Shown here one piece after another: positions 17,036 to 25,148 of a DNA stretch of 64,000 nucleotides. This DNA is from JBHOQX01 sp042408595. Lineage in GTDB: Bacteria > Chloroflexota > Chloroflexia > Chloroflexales > Roseiflexaceae. The notes beneath the pieces are model-generated. The model did no database searches. It saw only the letters and a list, made by a program, of their open reading frames with translations, and was not told where the DNA came from. Where the stretch lies: the NCBI GenBank assembly GCA_042408595.1, contig JBHOQX010000085.1:12248-76247 (forward strand). The letters run 5' to 3'. A program made the translations under genes and the position numbers. Position 1 is the stretch's first letter. Every line of letters begins with the position of its first letter.

Positions 17036-17064
17036 ACTCTACGCCAAGAGACAAGATTTGTCAA
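17036..17064 (-). promoter_or_regulatory. Sigma70-type promoter of lacI-ABC operon
   Basis: On the minus strand TTGACA (17059-17064), a 17-bp spacer and TAGAGT (17036-17041) form a promoter with a perfect -35. The predicted start falls inside the adjacent operator. The untranslated leader to ATG 16835 would be about 195 nt. Confidence 0.65.
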
Positions 17065-17141
17065 TAGGCAACATGAACGGCGTGGGGCGGCATCGCCCGC
17101 GCCCCATCCTGCCGGCCCGGCCACTCCCGCCAGCGATGGCG

Positions 17142-17570
17142 CTATGCGCGCTGTGTTTTGAGGATATCCCGGATCTCGGTCAGCAGTTCTGCTTCTTTGG
17201 TCGGGGCGGGCGGGGCTTCTTCGGTCTTCTTCACAGCCGCTTCCATCAACCGGTTCACGGCTCGCACAAGAAAGAAGATGATCAGCGCCAGGATCAGAAA
17301 GTTAATCACAGTGGAAATAAAGGCGCCGATTCCAATTACCGCTGCGCCGGCTTGCCTGGCCGCTGCGTACGACGGCCAGTCGCGCCCACTAAGGTTAATG
17401 TAGAGGCTGCTGAAATCCAGCCCACCGCCGGTGATCGCGCCGATGATCGGCATGATGACATCTTCTGTCAACGATGCGACGATCGCCCCGAATGCGGCGC
17501 CGATGATCACGCCGACGGCGAGATCGATGACATTGCCGCGCAGAATAAATCGCCGAAATTCGTCCCACAT
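17142..17570 (-). CDS. mscL: Large-conductance mechanosensitive channel MscL
   Basis: The 142-residue protein has the standard MscL layout: N-terminal amphipathic helix WDEFRRFILRGNVIDLAVGV, first transmembrane helix with the tight-packing glycine pattern (GVIIGAAFGAIVASL), and a short periplasmic loop. A second helix (GAFISTVINFLILALIIFFLV) and a cytoplasmic bundle (PPAPTKEAELLTEIRDIL) complete it. It forms a homopentameric pore that releases solutes on hypo-osmotic shock. ATG 17570 has AGGAG ten bases upstream and matches the family start; the open frame to 17690 is spurious. Its divergent neighbour is the rlmI-like gene. It is monocistronic. Confidence 0.97.
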   Translation of the reverse strand: MWDEFRRFILRGNVIDLAVGVIIGAAFGAIVASLTEDVIMPIIGAITGGGLDFSSLYINLSGRDWPSYAAARQAGAAVIGIGAFISTVINFLILALIIFFLVRAVNRLMEAAVKKTEEAPPAPTKEAELLTEIRDILKTQRA

Positions 17571-17814
17571 GGATTGTAAGCTCCTGATACTAGACTGCAA
17601 ACCGTGCAAGAGCGGCGCTCGCCCTGGCATCGGGTATACTGACGGCCAGCGAGATGAGTTGTCACACGCCGCAGGACTATAAAGACGCACGTCGTGCTGC
17701 CTTCAGGCGTCCATATACCGCCCTCAGGTGGCGCGCCCATTCCGATGGGATGGCTCTACCTCCCGCGTTGCGGGTGAGCGCGTAGTCCTGATTGTACAAG
17801 GCCGGGCTGGCACA

Positions 17815-19026
17815 ATGGCACGAATCCCCGAGATCGCGCTCCCCGCCACATTGCGCGAGCAACTGGCCCGCGGGCACCCGTGGGTCTACCGCGATCACGT
17901 GCCGCCGACGGTGCGGCTGCCACCAGGTACGTGGGTGCGGGCGCGCTGCGGCGGCTGGGTCGGCTACGGGCTATGGGATGCCACCGGCGCGATCGCCCTG
18001 CGGATTTTCTCCGAGCGTCGGGTTCCGGATGCGGGCTGGGTGCGCGAGCGCGTCGCCGCCGCCTGGGAGCTTCGCGAGGCGTTGATCGAGATGGGCTGCA
18101 CCGCCTTTCGCTGGGTCTACGGCGAAGGTGACGGCGTGCCCGGCCTGGTGGTGGACCGCTATGGCGACTGGGCGGCCATCCAGTCGCACCTGGCCGGCGG
18201 CGATGCGCTGCTCGGCTGGCTGGCCGACGCGCTGCGCGAGGTCTATCCGCTGCGGGGCATCGTGCTGCGTAGCCGTGCGTCGGCCAACGAGCTCGCATCC
18301 GACGATGAGCGCCGGTCGCCGCTGGTCGCCGGTCGTGCATCGGTCCTGTTGGGCGCGCCGCCGCCCGCCGACCTGACGGTGACCGAGCACGGCCTGCGCT
18401 TCTACGCCGACCTGCTGGGCGGGCAGAAGACCGGCCTGTTCCTCGACCAGCGCGAGAACCGCCGCTACATCGAGTCGGTCGCCGCCGGACGCGAGGTGCT
18501 GAACTGCTTCGCCTATACCGGCGCGTTCTCACTCTACGCGCTGCGCGGCGGCGCGCGGCGGGTCGTCAGCGTCGACAGCGGCGGCGGTTTGGCCGAGGCG
18601 GCGGCGGCGAACATCGCGCTGAACGGGCTGTCTGCCGCCCGCCATCGCTTCGAGACTGCCGATTGCTTCGAGTTGCTGGCGCGCTACGCCGCGGAGGGCC
18701 GCCGCTTCGACCTGGTGATCCTCGACCCGCCGAGCTTCGCTCGCCGCAAAGAGAGCCGCTATGCCGCGTTGCGGGCCTACACCCGCCTGAACGCGCTGGC
18801 GCTGCGCTGCGTCGCGCCGGGCGGGCTGCTGGCCAGCGCCAGTTGCACCAGCCAGGTCGGGCCGGAGGCCTTTCGCGAGATGCTGGGCGCGGCGGCGCGG
18901 GAGGCTGGGGCACGCCTGCGGATTGTGCACGAGGCCGGGCACCCGGCGGACCATCCGGTGCCGGCTGGCTTTCCCGAAGGACGCTACCTGAAGTTCGTCG
19001 TCGGACAGGTGTCGGAGCCGGCCTGA
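17815..19026 (+). CDS. rlmI: Class I SAM-dependent rRNA methyltransferase, RlmI type
   Basis: The 403-residue protein has an N-terminal PUA-like domain (RGHPWVYRDHV, then GSWVGYGLWD-like strands) and a central EEHEE-type region (YGEGDGVPGLVVDRYGDW). The C-terminal Rossmann methyltransferase domain includes QKTGLFLDQRENRRYI, SAM-binding NCFAYTGAFSLYALRGGA, acidic VSVDSG, and catalytic LVILDPPSFARRKE. The last part holds TSQVGPEAFREML, where E. coli RlmI has its nucleophile-stabilising region. It is expected to make 5-methylcytosine in 23S rRNA. ATG 17815 directly precedes the PUA start; the open frame from 17728 is upstream sequence. Exact target specificity within COG1092 is not certain. Confidence 0.88.
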   Translation: MARIPEIALPATLREQLARGHPWVYRDHVPPTVRLPPGTWVRARCGGWVGYGLWDATGAIALRIFSERRVPDAGWVRERVAAAWELREALIEMGCTAFRWVYGEGDGVPGLVVDRYGDWAAIQSHLAGGDALLGWLADALREVYPLRGIVLRSRASANELASDDERRSPLVAGRASVLLGAPPPADLTVTEHGLRFYADLLGGQKTGLFLDQRENRRYIESVAAGREVLNCFAYTGAFSLYALRGGARRVVSVDSGGGLAEAAAANIALNGLSAARHRFETADCFELLARYAAEGRRFDLVILDPPSFARRKESRYAALRAYTRLNALALRCVAPGGLLASASCTSQVGPEAFREMLGAAAREAGARLRIVHEAGHPADHPVPAGFPEGRYLKFVVGQVSEPA

Positions 19027-19043
19027 TACTCCATGTGGATAAC

Positions 19044-19120
19044 GGAGGGCAGCGGCGGCCGTGCCGCCGCTGACGCGGCGCGCACGCGAGTTGCGCGGGG
19101 CGAAGCCCCTCGTGCCCTCC
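19044..19120. other. GC-rich cloverleaf-like structured spacer element
   Basis: Outer arms GGAGGGC (19044-19050) and GCCCTCC (19114-19120) enclose three hairpins: AGCGGCGGC/GCCGCCGCT, CGCGCA/TGCGCG with a 7-nt loop, and GGGC/GCCC. The 77-nt span mimics a tRNA outline. It lacks a T-arm GTTCGA, D-loop GG and a plausible anticodon arm, so it is not called a tRNA. The first hairpin could end the methyltransferase transcript. Confidence 0.4.
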
Positions 19121-19135
19121 AGCGTCGACCACATC

Positions 19136-19164
19136 TTGACCGGCTGGCGCGAACGTGCTACGAT
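19136..19164 (+). promoter_or_regulatory. Promoter of the kimA-like gene
   Basis: TTGACC (19136-19141), a 17-bp spacer ending in TGC, and TACGAT (19159-19164). The 80-nt leader to GTG 19252 has short stems, but no c-di-AMP (ydaO) riboswitch pattern could be made out. Confidence 0.6.
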
Positions 19165-19251
19165 TCGCGGGGTTGGAACCCGGGCATGTTGCCCGCGGCC
19201 GAACGGCGGCCATGGGCACCGTTGATACCGTCGCCTAGAGGTGGCAACAAG

Positions 19252-21093
19252 GTGATCGCCGAACTGAAGCGCCTGCTCGTCGGGCGCCCGCTTGCGACCG
19301 AGCAGCTCGCCCACGAGCGGCTCAGCAAGCGCATCGCATTGGCCGTCTTTTCGTCCGATGCCCTCTCGTCCGTGGCCTACGCCACCGAGGCCATCCTGAT
19401 CGCCCTCATCGCTGCGGGAACCAGTGCGCTCGGCCTGGCCATGCCGATCGCGGTCGGCATCGCCGCGCTGCTGATCACCGTGGCGTTCTCCTACCGCCAG
19501 ACGATCATCGCCTACCCGCAGGGCGGCGGCACCTATATCGTCTCGCGCGAGAACCTCGGCACCCTCCCGTCGTTGGTGGCCGCCTCGTCGCTGCTGGTCG
19601 ATTATGTGCTGACGGTCGCCGTCAGCATGTCCGCGGCGGTCGCGGCGATCACCTCGGCGGCGCCGGTGCTGGATCCCTACCGCGTCGAGCTGGCGGTCGG
19701 CCTGATCGCGCTGGTGTCGCTCGCAAACCTGCGCGGTATCAAGGAATCCGGGCGGCTGTTCGCCGTGCCCACCTACCTGTTCGTTTGCAGCATGCTGCTG
19801 ATGATCGCCGTGGGCCTGTTCAAGTGGGCGACCGGCGACGTCACGCCCGCGCCGCCGCCGCCGGTCTCGCATGTGCCGGCGGAGCTGCACCCCCTGACGA
19901 TCTTCCTCATCCTGCGGGCGTTCGCCGCCGGGTGTACGGCCCTCACCGGCATCGAGGCGATCGCCGACGGCGTGCCGGCCTTCCGCAAGCCGGAGTCGCG
20001 CAACGCGGCGATCACGCTGACCATGATGGCTGCGCTGCTGTGTACGATGTTCCTCGGCATCACGCTGCTGGCGGGCATCTACCAGGTGCAGCCGGAGGGC
20101 GGCACGGAGCCGGAGACGGTCAACTCGCAGATCGCCCGGGCGATCTTCGGGACGACGCCGATCTATTTCATCATCCAGGCGGCGACGACGCTCATCCTGA
20201 TCCTGGCATCGAACACCGCCTTCGCCGACTTCCCGCGCCTGTCGTATTTTCTGGCGAACGACCGCTTTCTGCCCCGCCAGTTCGCGCAGCGCGGCGACCG
20301 GTTGGTCTTTTCGAATGGCGTGATCTTCCTCGGCCTGGTCTCCTCGCTGCTGGTGATCGCCTTCGGGGCGCGCGAGCAGGCGCTGCTGCCGCTCTACGCG
20401 CTCGGCGTGTTCACCTCGTTCACGCTCTCGCAGCTTGGGATGGTCCAGCGCTGGCGGCGGGTGCGCACGCCCGGCTGGCAGCGCAGCGCGGCGATCAACC
20501 TGCTCGGCGCGATCGTCACCGGCGTGGTGCTGGTGGTGATCGCGGCGACGAAGTTTACCGAGGGCGCCTGGGCGGTGATCGTCCTTATTCCGCTCATGGT
20601 GATCACGCTGCTCGCCATCCACCGGCATTATATGGATGTCGCCAAGCAGCTCTCGCTGGCCGATGCCCCGCCGCCGCAGGCCGTCCGCCGGCAGACGGCG
20701 CTGGTGCTGATCAGCGGCGTTCATCGCGGCGTGATCCCGGCGCTGCAGTATGCGCTGGCGCTTGCGCCGGACAACGTGACCGCCGTGTACGTCGATCTGG
20801 AGGCGGAGACGACCGAGAAGCTGAAGAAGAAGTGGGAGCAGTGGGGCAGCGGAATCCCGCTGGTGGTGTTGCCGTCGCCCTATCGCTCGCTGCTTCAGCC
20901 GCTGCTGCGCTACATCGATGAGGTGGATGCGAAGTACGATGACGATGTGCTGACGATCATCCTGCCCGAGTTTGTTCCCTCGAAGTGGTGGCAGCATCTG
21001 TTGCACAACCAGACGGCGCTGCTGATCAAGACCGCCCTGCTCTTCAAAAAGGGCAAGATCGTCACAAGCGTGCCCTATCGACTCGACAGATAG
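19252..21093 (+). CDS. kimA: APC-family potassium transporter, KimA (YdaO) type
   Basis: The 613-residue membrane protein has about 12 transmembrane helices followed by a cytoplasmic C-terminal domain of roughly 150 residues. The N-terminus closely follows Bacillus KimA: LKRLLVGRPL, SSDALSSVAYATEAILIALI, SYRQTIIAYPQGGGTYIVSR, ENLGTLPSLVAASSLLVDYV, LTVAVSMSA. Later motifs are SLANLRGIKESGRLFAVPTY and LTGIEAIADGVPAFRKPESR. KimA imports K+ with protons across the plasma membrane. GTG 19252 is preferred because AGAGGTGG lies eight bases upstream and the conserved start follows; the frame remains open to 19033. The alternative reading is a general amino-acid permease, but the KimA signature is strong. 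Confidence 0.85.
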   Translation: MIAELKRLLVGRPLATEQLAHERLSKRIALAVFSSDALSSVAYATEAILIALIAAGTSALGLAMPIAVGIAALLITVAFSYRQTIIAYPQGGGTYIVSRENLGTLPSLVAASSLLVDYVLTVAVSMSAAVAAITSAAPVLDPYRVELAVGLIALVSLANLRGIKESGRLFAVPTYLFVCSMLLMIAVGLFKWATGDVTPAPPPPVSHVPAELHPLTIFLILRAFAAGCTALTGIEAIADGVPAFRKPESRNAAITLTMMAALLCTMFLGITLLAGIYQVQPEGGTEPETVNSQIARAIFGTTPIYFIIQAATTLILILASNTAFADFPRLSYFLANDRFLPRQFAQRGDRLVFSNGVIFLGLVSSLLVIAFGAREQALLPLYALGVFTSFTLSQLGMVQRWRRVRTPGWQRSAAINLLGAIVTGVVLVVIAATKFTEGAWAVIVLIPLMVITLLAIHRHYMDVAKQLSLADAPPPQAVRRQTALVLISGVHRGVIPALQYALALAPDNVTAVYVDLEAETTEKLKKKWEQWGSGIPLVVLPSPYRSLLQPLLRYIDEVDAKYDDDVLTIILPEFVPSKWWQHLLHNQTALLIKTALLFKKGKIVTSVPYRLDR

Positions 21094-21232
21094 CCGCGCG
21101 CCTGGAGCACTCCAGCGCTCTGTGCGATGTGCCGTGCCACCTTCCGGCGGTGTCAGGGATAGCCGGAACGGCCTTCGTGCCCTTCGCGCGCTGCACGGTT
21201 CCTCTGTTCACATGCGCTTGAGGAAGCGGAGG

Positions 21233-22423
21233 ATGCTCGCAACAACGCCCGCCGCCCAGGCGCTCGCCGGCTGGCTCGCGCCGCGCCTGCCGCAGTACCT
21301 GGAGGAGCTGCGCCAGCTCTGCGCCATCGAGTGCCCGACCGCCTCCAAGCCCGGCGTGGACCAGGCCGGGGCCTGGGTGCGCGCGTGGGCCGCCGCGCGC
21401 GGCTGGGAGTGCCGCGCCTTCCCCGCGGCGACCGCCGGCGACGGCCTGGCGGTCGCCGTGCGCGGCGGCGCAGCCGGCGGCCTGCGCGCCCTGCTCGTCG
21501 CCCACCTTGACACGGTCTATCCGGACGGCACGGCAGCAGCCCGGCCGATGCGCCAGGACGGCGACCGGCTGCTCGCCCCCGGCGCCGCCGACAACAAGAG
21601 CGGCCTGCTCTCCGGCCTGTACGCGATGGCGGCGCTGGAGGCGCTGGGCCTGCTCGGCCCGTTTGCGCGCATCACCCTGGCATGCGGCGGCGACGAAGAG
21701 ACCGACATGCGCGCCTCGCTCCAACTGCTGCGCGAGTTGGCGCCGGGCCACGACCTGGCGCTGGTGCTGGAGGCGGGCCGTGAGAACGGCGATATCGTCT
21801 CGGCGCGCAAGGGCAGCGGGCAGTTCCGGCTCGACGTGCGTGGCAAGGCGGCCCACGCTGGCGTCGAGCCGTGGAAGGGCGCGAACGCCGTGCTGGCCCT
21901 GGCGCAGCAGGTCGTCGCCCTGCAAGCGCTGAACGGCATGCGGCCCGGCATGACGCTGAATGTCGGCGTGATCGGCGGCGGCGAGGTGCCGAACGCCGTG
22001 CCGGACGCCGCCTGGGCGCTGATCGACGTGCGGGTGGCGCAGCCGGACGACATGGCCCCGGTCAGCGCGGCGATCGCGCAGATCGCTGGCGCGCCGCCCG
22101 TGCCCGGCACGACCGCGACGCTCAGCGGGGGGTGGCACGCCCCGCCGATGGCGCGCACCCCGGCGATCGCCGCGCTGGCGACCCTGGCGCGGGCCGCCGC
22201 CGCGGAGCTTGGCTTCGGCCTGGCGGACGCCACCACCGGCGGCGTGTCATACGCCAACCATCTGGCCACGCTCGGCCTGCCGGTGCTGGACGGCCTCGGG
22301 CCGGTCGGCGGCCTCGACCATAGCCCAGACGAGTACATCCTGGTCTCCAGCATCGTGCCGCGCACGGCGCTGCTGGCGCTTCTGCTGCTGCGCGCGGCGG
22401 AGGAACCCGTGGGGAGCGGGTAA
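21233..22423 (+). CDS. M20-family metallopeptidase (carboxypeptidase G2-like)
   Basis: The 396-residue cytosolic protein has the M20 catalytic domain split by a dimerisation lid. Metal ligands are visible as His in AHLDTVYPDG, Asp in GAADNKSGLLSGLYAM, the Glu pair in GGDEETDM, and a late His in GGLDHSPDEYI. The lid (GKAAHAGVEPWKGANAVLAL) carries the usual His that reaches the partner active site. Relatives remove C-terminal Glu from folates or cleave small peptides; the substrate here is unknown. ATG 21233 has GAGGA about eight bases upstream; alternatives are ATG 21212 and GTG 21122. The 140-bp gap after kimA leaves co-transcription open. Confidence 0.9.
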   Translation: MLATTPAAQALAGWLAPRLPQYLEELRQLCAIECPTASKPGVDQAGAWVRAWAAARGWECRAFPAATAGDGLAVAVRGGAAGGLRALLVAHLDTVYPDGTAAARPMRQDGDRLLAPGAADNKSGLLSGLYAMAALEALGLLGPFARITLACGGDEETDMRASLQLLRELAPGHDLALVLEAGRENGDIVSARKGSGQFRLDVRGKAAHAGVEPWKGANAVLALAQQVVALQALNGMRPGMTLNVGVIGGGEVPNAVPDAAWALIDVRVAQPDDMAPVSAAIAQIAGAPPVPGTTATLSGGWHAPPMARTPAIAALATLARAAAAELGFGLADATTGGVSYANHLATLGLPVLDGLGPVGGLDHSPDEYILVSSIVPRTALLALLLLRAAEEPVGSG

Positions 22424-22590
22424 GCTTTGGAGATCGGCGATCCGAGAGCGCTGAGTCTCCAAACGCCGCCGTCCGAACCGCATTTCATGCAAACCAGCCC
22501 TTCGGTCACGTTCTCTCCTGTAGGATACAGATACGCTGCCCGGCAGCCATCCGCGATCCGCACGTTGCAATGCACCGCGGGAGAACGACC

Positions 22591-23583
22591 ATGTTCGGCT
22601 CAGCCATCCTCGATGTCGCGATCGGTCTGGTCTTCACCTTCACCCTGCTCAGCCTGATCTGCTCGGCGGTGAACGAGCTGATCGCCGCCGTGCTGGCGAC
22701 GCGGGCGGTGGTGCTGGAGCGGGCGATCCGCGACATGCTCTTCGGCGCGGAAGTCCAACCGGCCTGGTCGCGCCAGCCGGTGCCGCTCGACCAGGCGTTC
22801 TTCGACCACCCGATGGTGCGCGGGCTGGTGGCGGGCCGGCGCGGCGCGGTGCTGCGCCAGCCGCCGGGCCAGCCCGTGATCGCGATGGAAGGCGACCTGG
22901 CCGGGCTGCCGCCGGGTGCGCGCTTCAACGGGTGGATACGCAGCAAGCGCCCGGCTTATATCCCCGCCTGGCTCTTCGCCCACACGCTGCTCGACATCCT
23001 GGTTCCGGAGGGCGAATCGCGCACCGTCGCCGATGTGCGCGGTGCCATCCAGAAGCTGGACGGCGGCCAGAGCAACGCGTTCAAGCAGATGCTGCTCGGC
23101 CTGCTGGCGGATGTCGAGGGCGATATCGGCGCGGCCCGGGCTTTGCTCGAACGGTGGTACGACGAGGCGATGGAGCGACTATCTGGCTGGTACAAGCGCC
23201 AGGCGATGTGGCGTATCTTCGTGATCGCCCTGGTCGTCGTGACAGCGTTCGGCGTCGATTCGCTCGCGCTCGCCGACCATCTGTATCGTGACGGCGCGCT
23301 GCGGGCGGCGGTGTCCGGCGCCGCCGAGAGCCTGGCGCGCGAGGGATTGCCCACTGGCAGCGGCCAGGTGGTCTTCGACAAGATGACCGGCCAGATCGAC
23401 CGGCTACAACTCCCGATCGGCTGGGGCGAGCCGCTGCGCCCGACCGACGGCCGCGGCTGGCTGCTGCGCGTCCTCGGCCTGCTGCTGACGGTGATCGCCG
23501 TGGCGCAGGGCGCGCCGTTCTGGTTCGACCTGCTCGGCAAACTGGTGAATGTGCGTGCGGCCGGCGCGCCACCGAAGACATGA
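22591..23583 (+). CDS. Multi-pass membrane protein of unknown function
   Basis: The 330-residue protein opens with a hydrophobic helix (FGSAILDVAIGLVFTFTLLS) followed by an amphipathic, probably cytoplasmic stretch (ATRAVVLERAIRDMLFG). The central part is soluble (about 50-205), with HTLLDILVPEGE. A second helix lies at about 206-228 (MWRIFVIALVVVTAFGVDSL), then an extracytoplasmic segment, and a final helix (LLRVLGLLLTVIAVAQGAPF) before the end. GGGAG eight bases upstream supports ATG 22591. I do not recognise a named family. The N-terminal VFTFTLLSLICSAVNELIA pattern recurs in uncharacterised bacterial membrane proteins, by memory only. Neighbouring genes give no functional hint. Confidence 0.75.
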   Translation: MFGSAILDVAIGLVFTFTLLSLICSAVNELIAAVLATRAVVLERAIRDMLFGAEVQPAWSRQPVPLDQAFFDHPMVRGLVAGRRGAVLRQPPGQPVIAMEGDLAGLPPGARFNGWIRSKRPAYIPAWLFAHTLLDILVPEGESRTVADVRGAIQKLDGGQSNAFKQMLLGLLADVEGDIGAARALLERWYDEAMERLSGWYKRQAMWRIFVIALVVVTAFGVDSLALADHLYRDGALRAAVSGAAESLAREGLPTGSGQVVFDKMTGQIDRLQLPIGWGEPLRPTDGRGWLLRVLGLLLTVIAVAQGAPFWFDLLGKLVNVRAAGAPPKT

Positions 23584-23679
23584 CACGATGGTCGGGCGGA
23601 CGGTGGCGCGTGCACGGCGGCAGACAAAGGACGAAAGCCGCGAGCAGGCCCGGCCGCGCTCGCGGTCGTCGCGTGCCTG

Positions 23680-23760
23680 TCCCCTCCGCATTCGCCCGTC
23701 ATCCGTCGCCGCCCCTCGTCCCTTGCCCGCACTTTGTCCGTCGTTGGTCAACCGCAGTCC
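23680..23760. repeat. CGTCCGTC-type short-period repeat
   Basis: The spacer before rlmN shows CGCCCGTCATCCGTCGCCG, then CCTCGTCCCTTGCCCG and TTTGTCCGTCGTTGGTC, variants of a 6-8 base TCGTCC-like unit. Confidence 0.6.
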
Positions 23761-23772
23761 GCCGCGATCATG

Positions 23773-23778
23773 TATAAT
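23773..23778 (+). promoter_or_regulatory. Consensus -10 placing transcription start at the rlmN start codon
   Basis: TATAAT ends seven bases before GTG 23786, so the expected start of transcription is at or next to the start codon, predicting a leaderless mRNA. No good -35 lies at the usual spacing; the nearest TTGGTC is 23 bp upstream. Confidence 0.5.
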
Positions 23779-23785
23779 TCCCGGC

Positions 23786-24946
23786 GTGCAACCCGCAGCG
23801 CACAACCTGTACGATCTGAGTCTGGCCGGGCTCGAGGCGTTGATGCGCGACTTTGGCCAGCCGGCCTACCGCGCCCGCCAGCTCTACCGCCAGCTCTACG
23901 CCGGGCTGGCCGATGACCCGCGCGCGATGACCGACCTGCCGCTGGCGCTGCGCGAGCGCCTGGCCGCCGAGACGCGCCTGGGCACGCTGGAGCTGGCCCG
24001 CGTCCAGACCGCCGACAACGGCCTGACGCGCAAGGCTCTCTTTCGCCTGCCCGACGGCGCGGTCGTCGAGACGGTGCTGATGGTCTACCCCGACCGCGCC
24101 ACCGCCTGCGTCTCGACTCAGGCCGGCTGCGCGATGGGGTGCGTCTTCTGCGCCACCGGCAAGCTCGGCCTGCTGCGCAACCTCTCCGCCGGCGAGATCG
24201 TCCAGCAGGCGCTGTGGGCAGCGCGGGAGGTACAGCGTGTCGAGCGCAGGGTTCATGATTGGGGAACCCTCAACCGAGACGCCGACCGTTGGGCATCCGA
24301 CGAAGCACAACGCAGCACGCCGAACGCTGAACTCAGCACGCGTCGGCTGACCAACATCGTCTTCATGGGCATGGGCGAGCCGTTCGCCAACTACGACCGC
24401 TGGTGGCAGGCGGTCGAGCGGCTGCACGACCCGCAGGGCTTCAACATGGGCGCGCGCAGCATGACGGTCTCGACGGTCGGGCTGCCGCCGGGCATCCGCC
24501 GGCTGGCCGGCGAGCGGCTGCCGGTCAATCTGGCGATCTCGCTGCACGCCCCGGACGATGCGTTGCGCGCCGAGTTGATGCCGATCAACCGGCGCTATCC
24601 GCTGGCTGACCTGCTGGCCGCCACCCGCGAGTACATTGCGGCGACGCGCCGGCGTGTATCGTTCGAGTATGTCCTGCTGCAGGGCAGGAATGACCGGCCG
24701 GAGCAGGCCGACGCGCTCGCCGACCTGATCGGTGGGATGCTCTGCCATGTCAACTTGATCCCCTGGAACCCGGTGCCGGGTGCGCCGCTCGACCGCCCGA
24801 CCTGGGGCCGTGTCCTGGCGTTCCAGCGCGTGCTGCAGACGCGCAATATCCCCTGCACTGTGCGCGTCGAGCGCGGCCTGGCGATCGCCGCGGCCTGCGG
24901 CCAGCTCGCCGGGAGCAGCGTGGAGATCCCGCTGGCGGTGGGGTAG
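23786..24946 (+). CDS. rlmN: 23S rRNA (adenine2503-C2)-methyltransferase RlmN
   Basis: The 386-residue radical-SAM enzyme has the N-terminal RlmN domain (DLSLAGLEALMRDFGQPAYR), the iron-sulphur motif CAMGCVFC in TQAGCAMGCVFCATGK, the FMGMGEPFANYD signature, and the late AACGQLAG holding the methyl-carrying Cys. It methylates C2 of A2503 in 23S rRNA and of A37 in some tRNAs. About 40 residues (encoded at 24244-24345) are inserted between AAREVQRV and TRRLTNIVFMGMGEP, where other RlmN proteins have a short loop. This insert is read from CGAACGCTGAACTCAGCACG-like repeat DNA in frame. GTG 23786 fits the family start and lies just after a -10; the frame runs open to 23549. The insert sits in a surface loop, so activity may be kept. 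Confidence 0.94.
   Translation: MQPAAHNLYDLSLAGLEALMRDFGQPAYRARQLYRQLYAGLADDPRAMTDLPLALRERLAAETRLGTLELARVQTADNGLTRKALFRLPDGAVVETVLMVYPDRATACVSTQAGCAMGCVFCATGKLGLLRNLSAGEIVQQALWAAREVQRVERRVHDWGTLNRDADRWASDEAQRSTPNAELSTRRLTNIVFMGMGEPFANYDRWWQAVERLHDPQGFNMGARSMTVSTVGLPPGIRRLAGERLPVNLAISLHAPDDALRAELMPINRRYPLADLLAATREYIAATRRRVSFEYVLLQGRNDRPEQADALADLIGGMLCHVNLIPWNPVPGAPLDRPTWGRVLAFQRVLQTRNIPCTVRVERGLAIAAACGQLAGSSVEIPLAVG
24244..24345 (+). repeat. Repeat-derived in-frame insertion within rlmN
   Basis: The DNA reads ACGCAGCACGCCGAACGCTG then AACTCAGCACGCGTCGG, a degenerate 7-base pattern like the spacer repeats, preceded by GGTTCATGATTGGGGAACC, an imperfect palindrome. It remains open in the rlmN frame and keeps the downstream signature in frame. 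Confidence 0.65.
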
Positions 24947-24949
24947 GGC

Positions 24950-25120
24950 GACGGTGGGCGGTGGGCGATGGACAGTGGACGAACCACGAAAGCAGGTCCG
25001 GCCACATTCATGGCTGTGCCGTCGTCCCTCGTCCGGCATCTCTCATCCCTCGTCCGTCGCTCTTCGCCGCCCGTCGTCCGTCGTCCGTCGCCCGTCGTCC
25101 GTCGTCTCTCGTCCAATAGG
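24950..25120. repeat. GGTGGGCGATGG / CGTCGTCCGTCG short-period repeats
   Basis: The first part (24950-24985) is GACGGTGGGCGGTGGGCGAT and similar. The second (25019-25120) is the longest such tract in the window: CATCCCTCGTCCGTCGC, then CCCGTCGTCCGTCGTCCG and further units of 7-10 bases. It fills the spacer between rlmN and the M1 peptidase gene. Confidence 0.7.
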
Positions 25121-25148
25121 TGCCCTTCCATCTAAAGTCCTGCAGCAT

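Noticed and set aside
19044..19120. A tRNA gene
   Set aside because: The outline fits, but no T-loop, D-loop or anticodon arm of tRNA type is present.
19165..19251. c-di-AMP riboswitch upstream of kimA
   Set aside because: The leader is too short and the conserved ydaO elements could not be placed.
25019..25120. CRISPR array
   Set aside because: Units are short, degenerate and directly joined, without spacers of even length.
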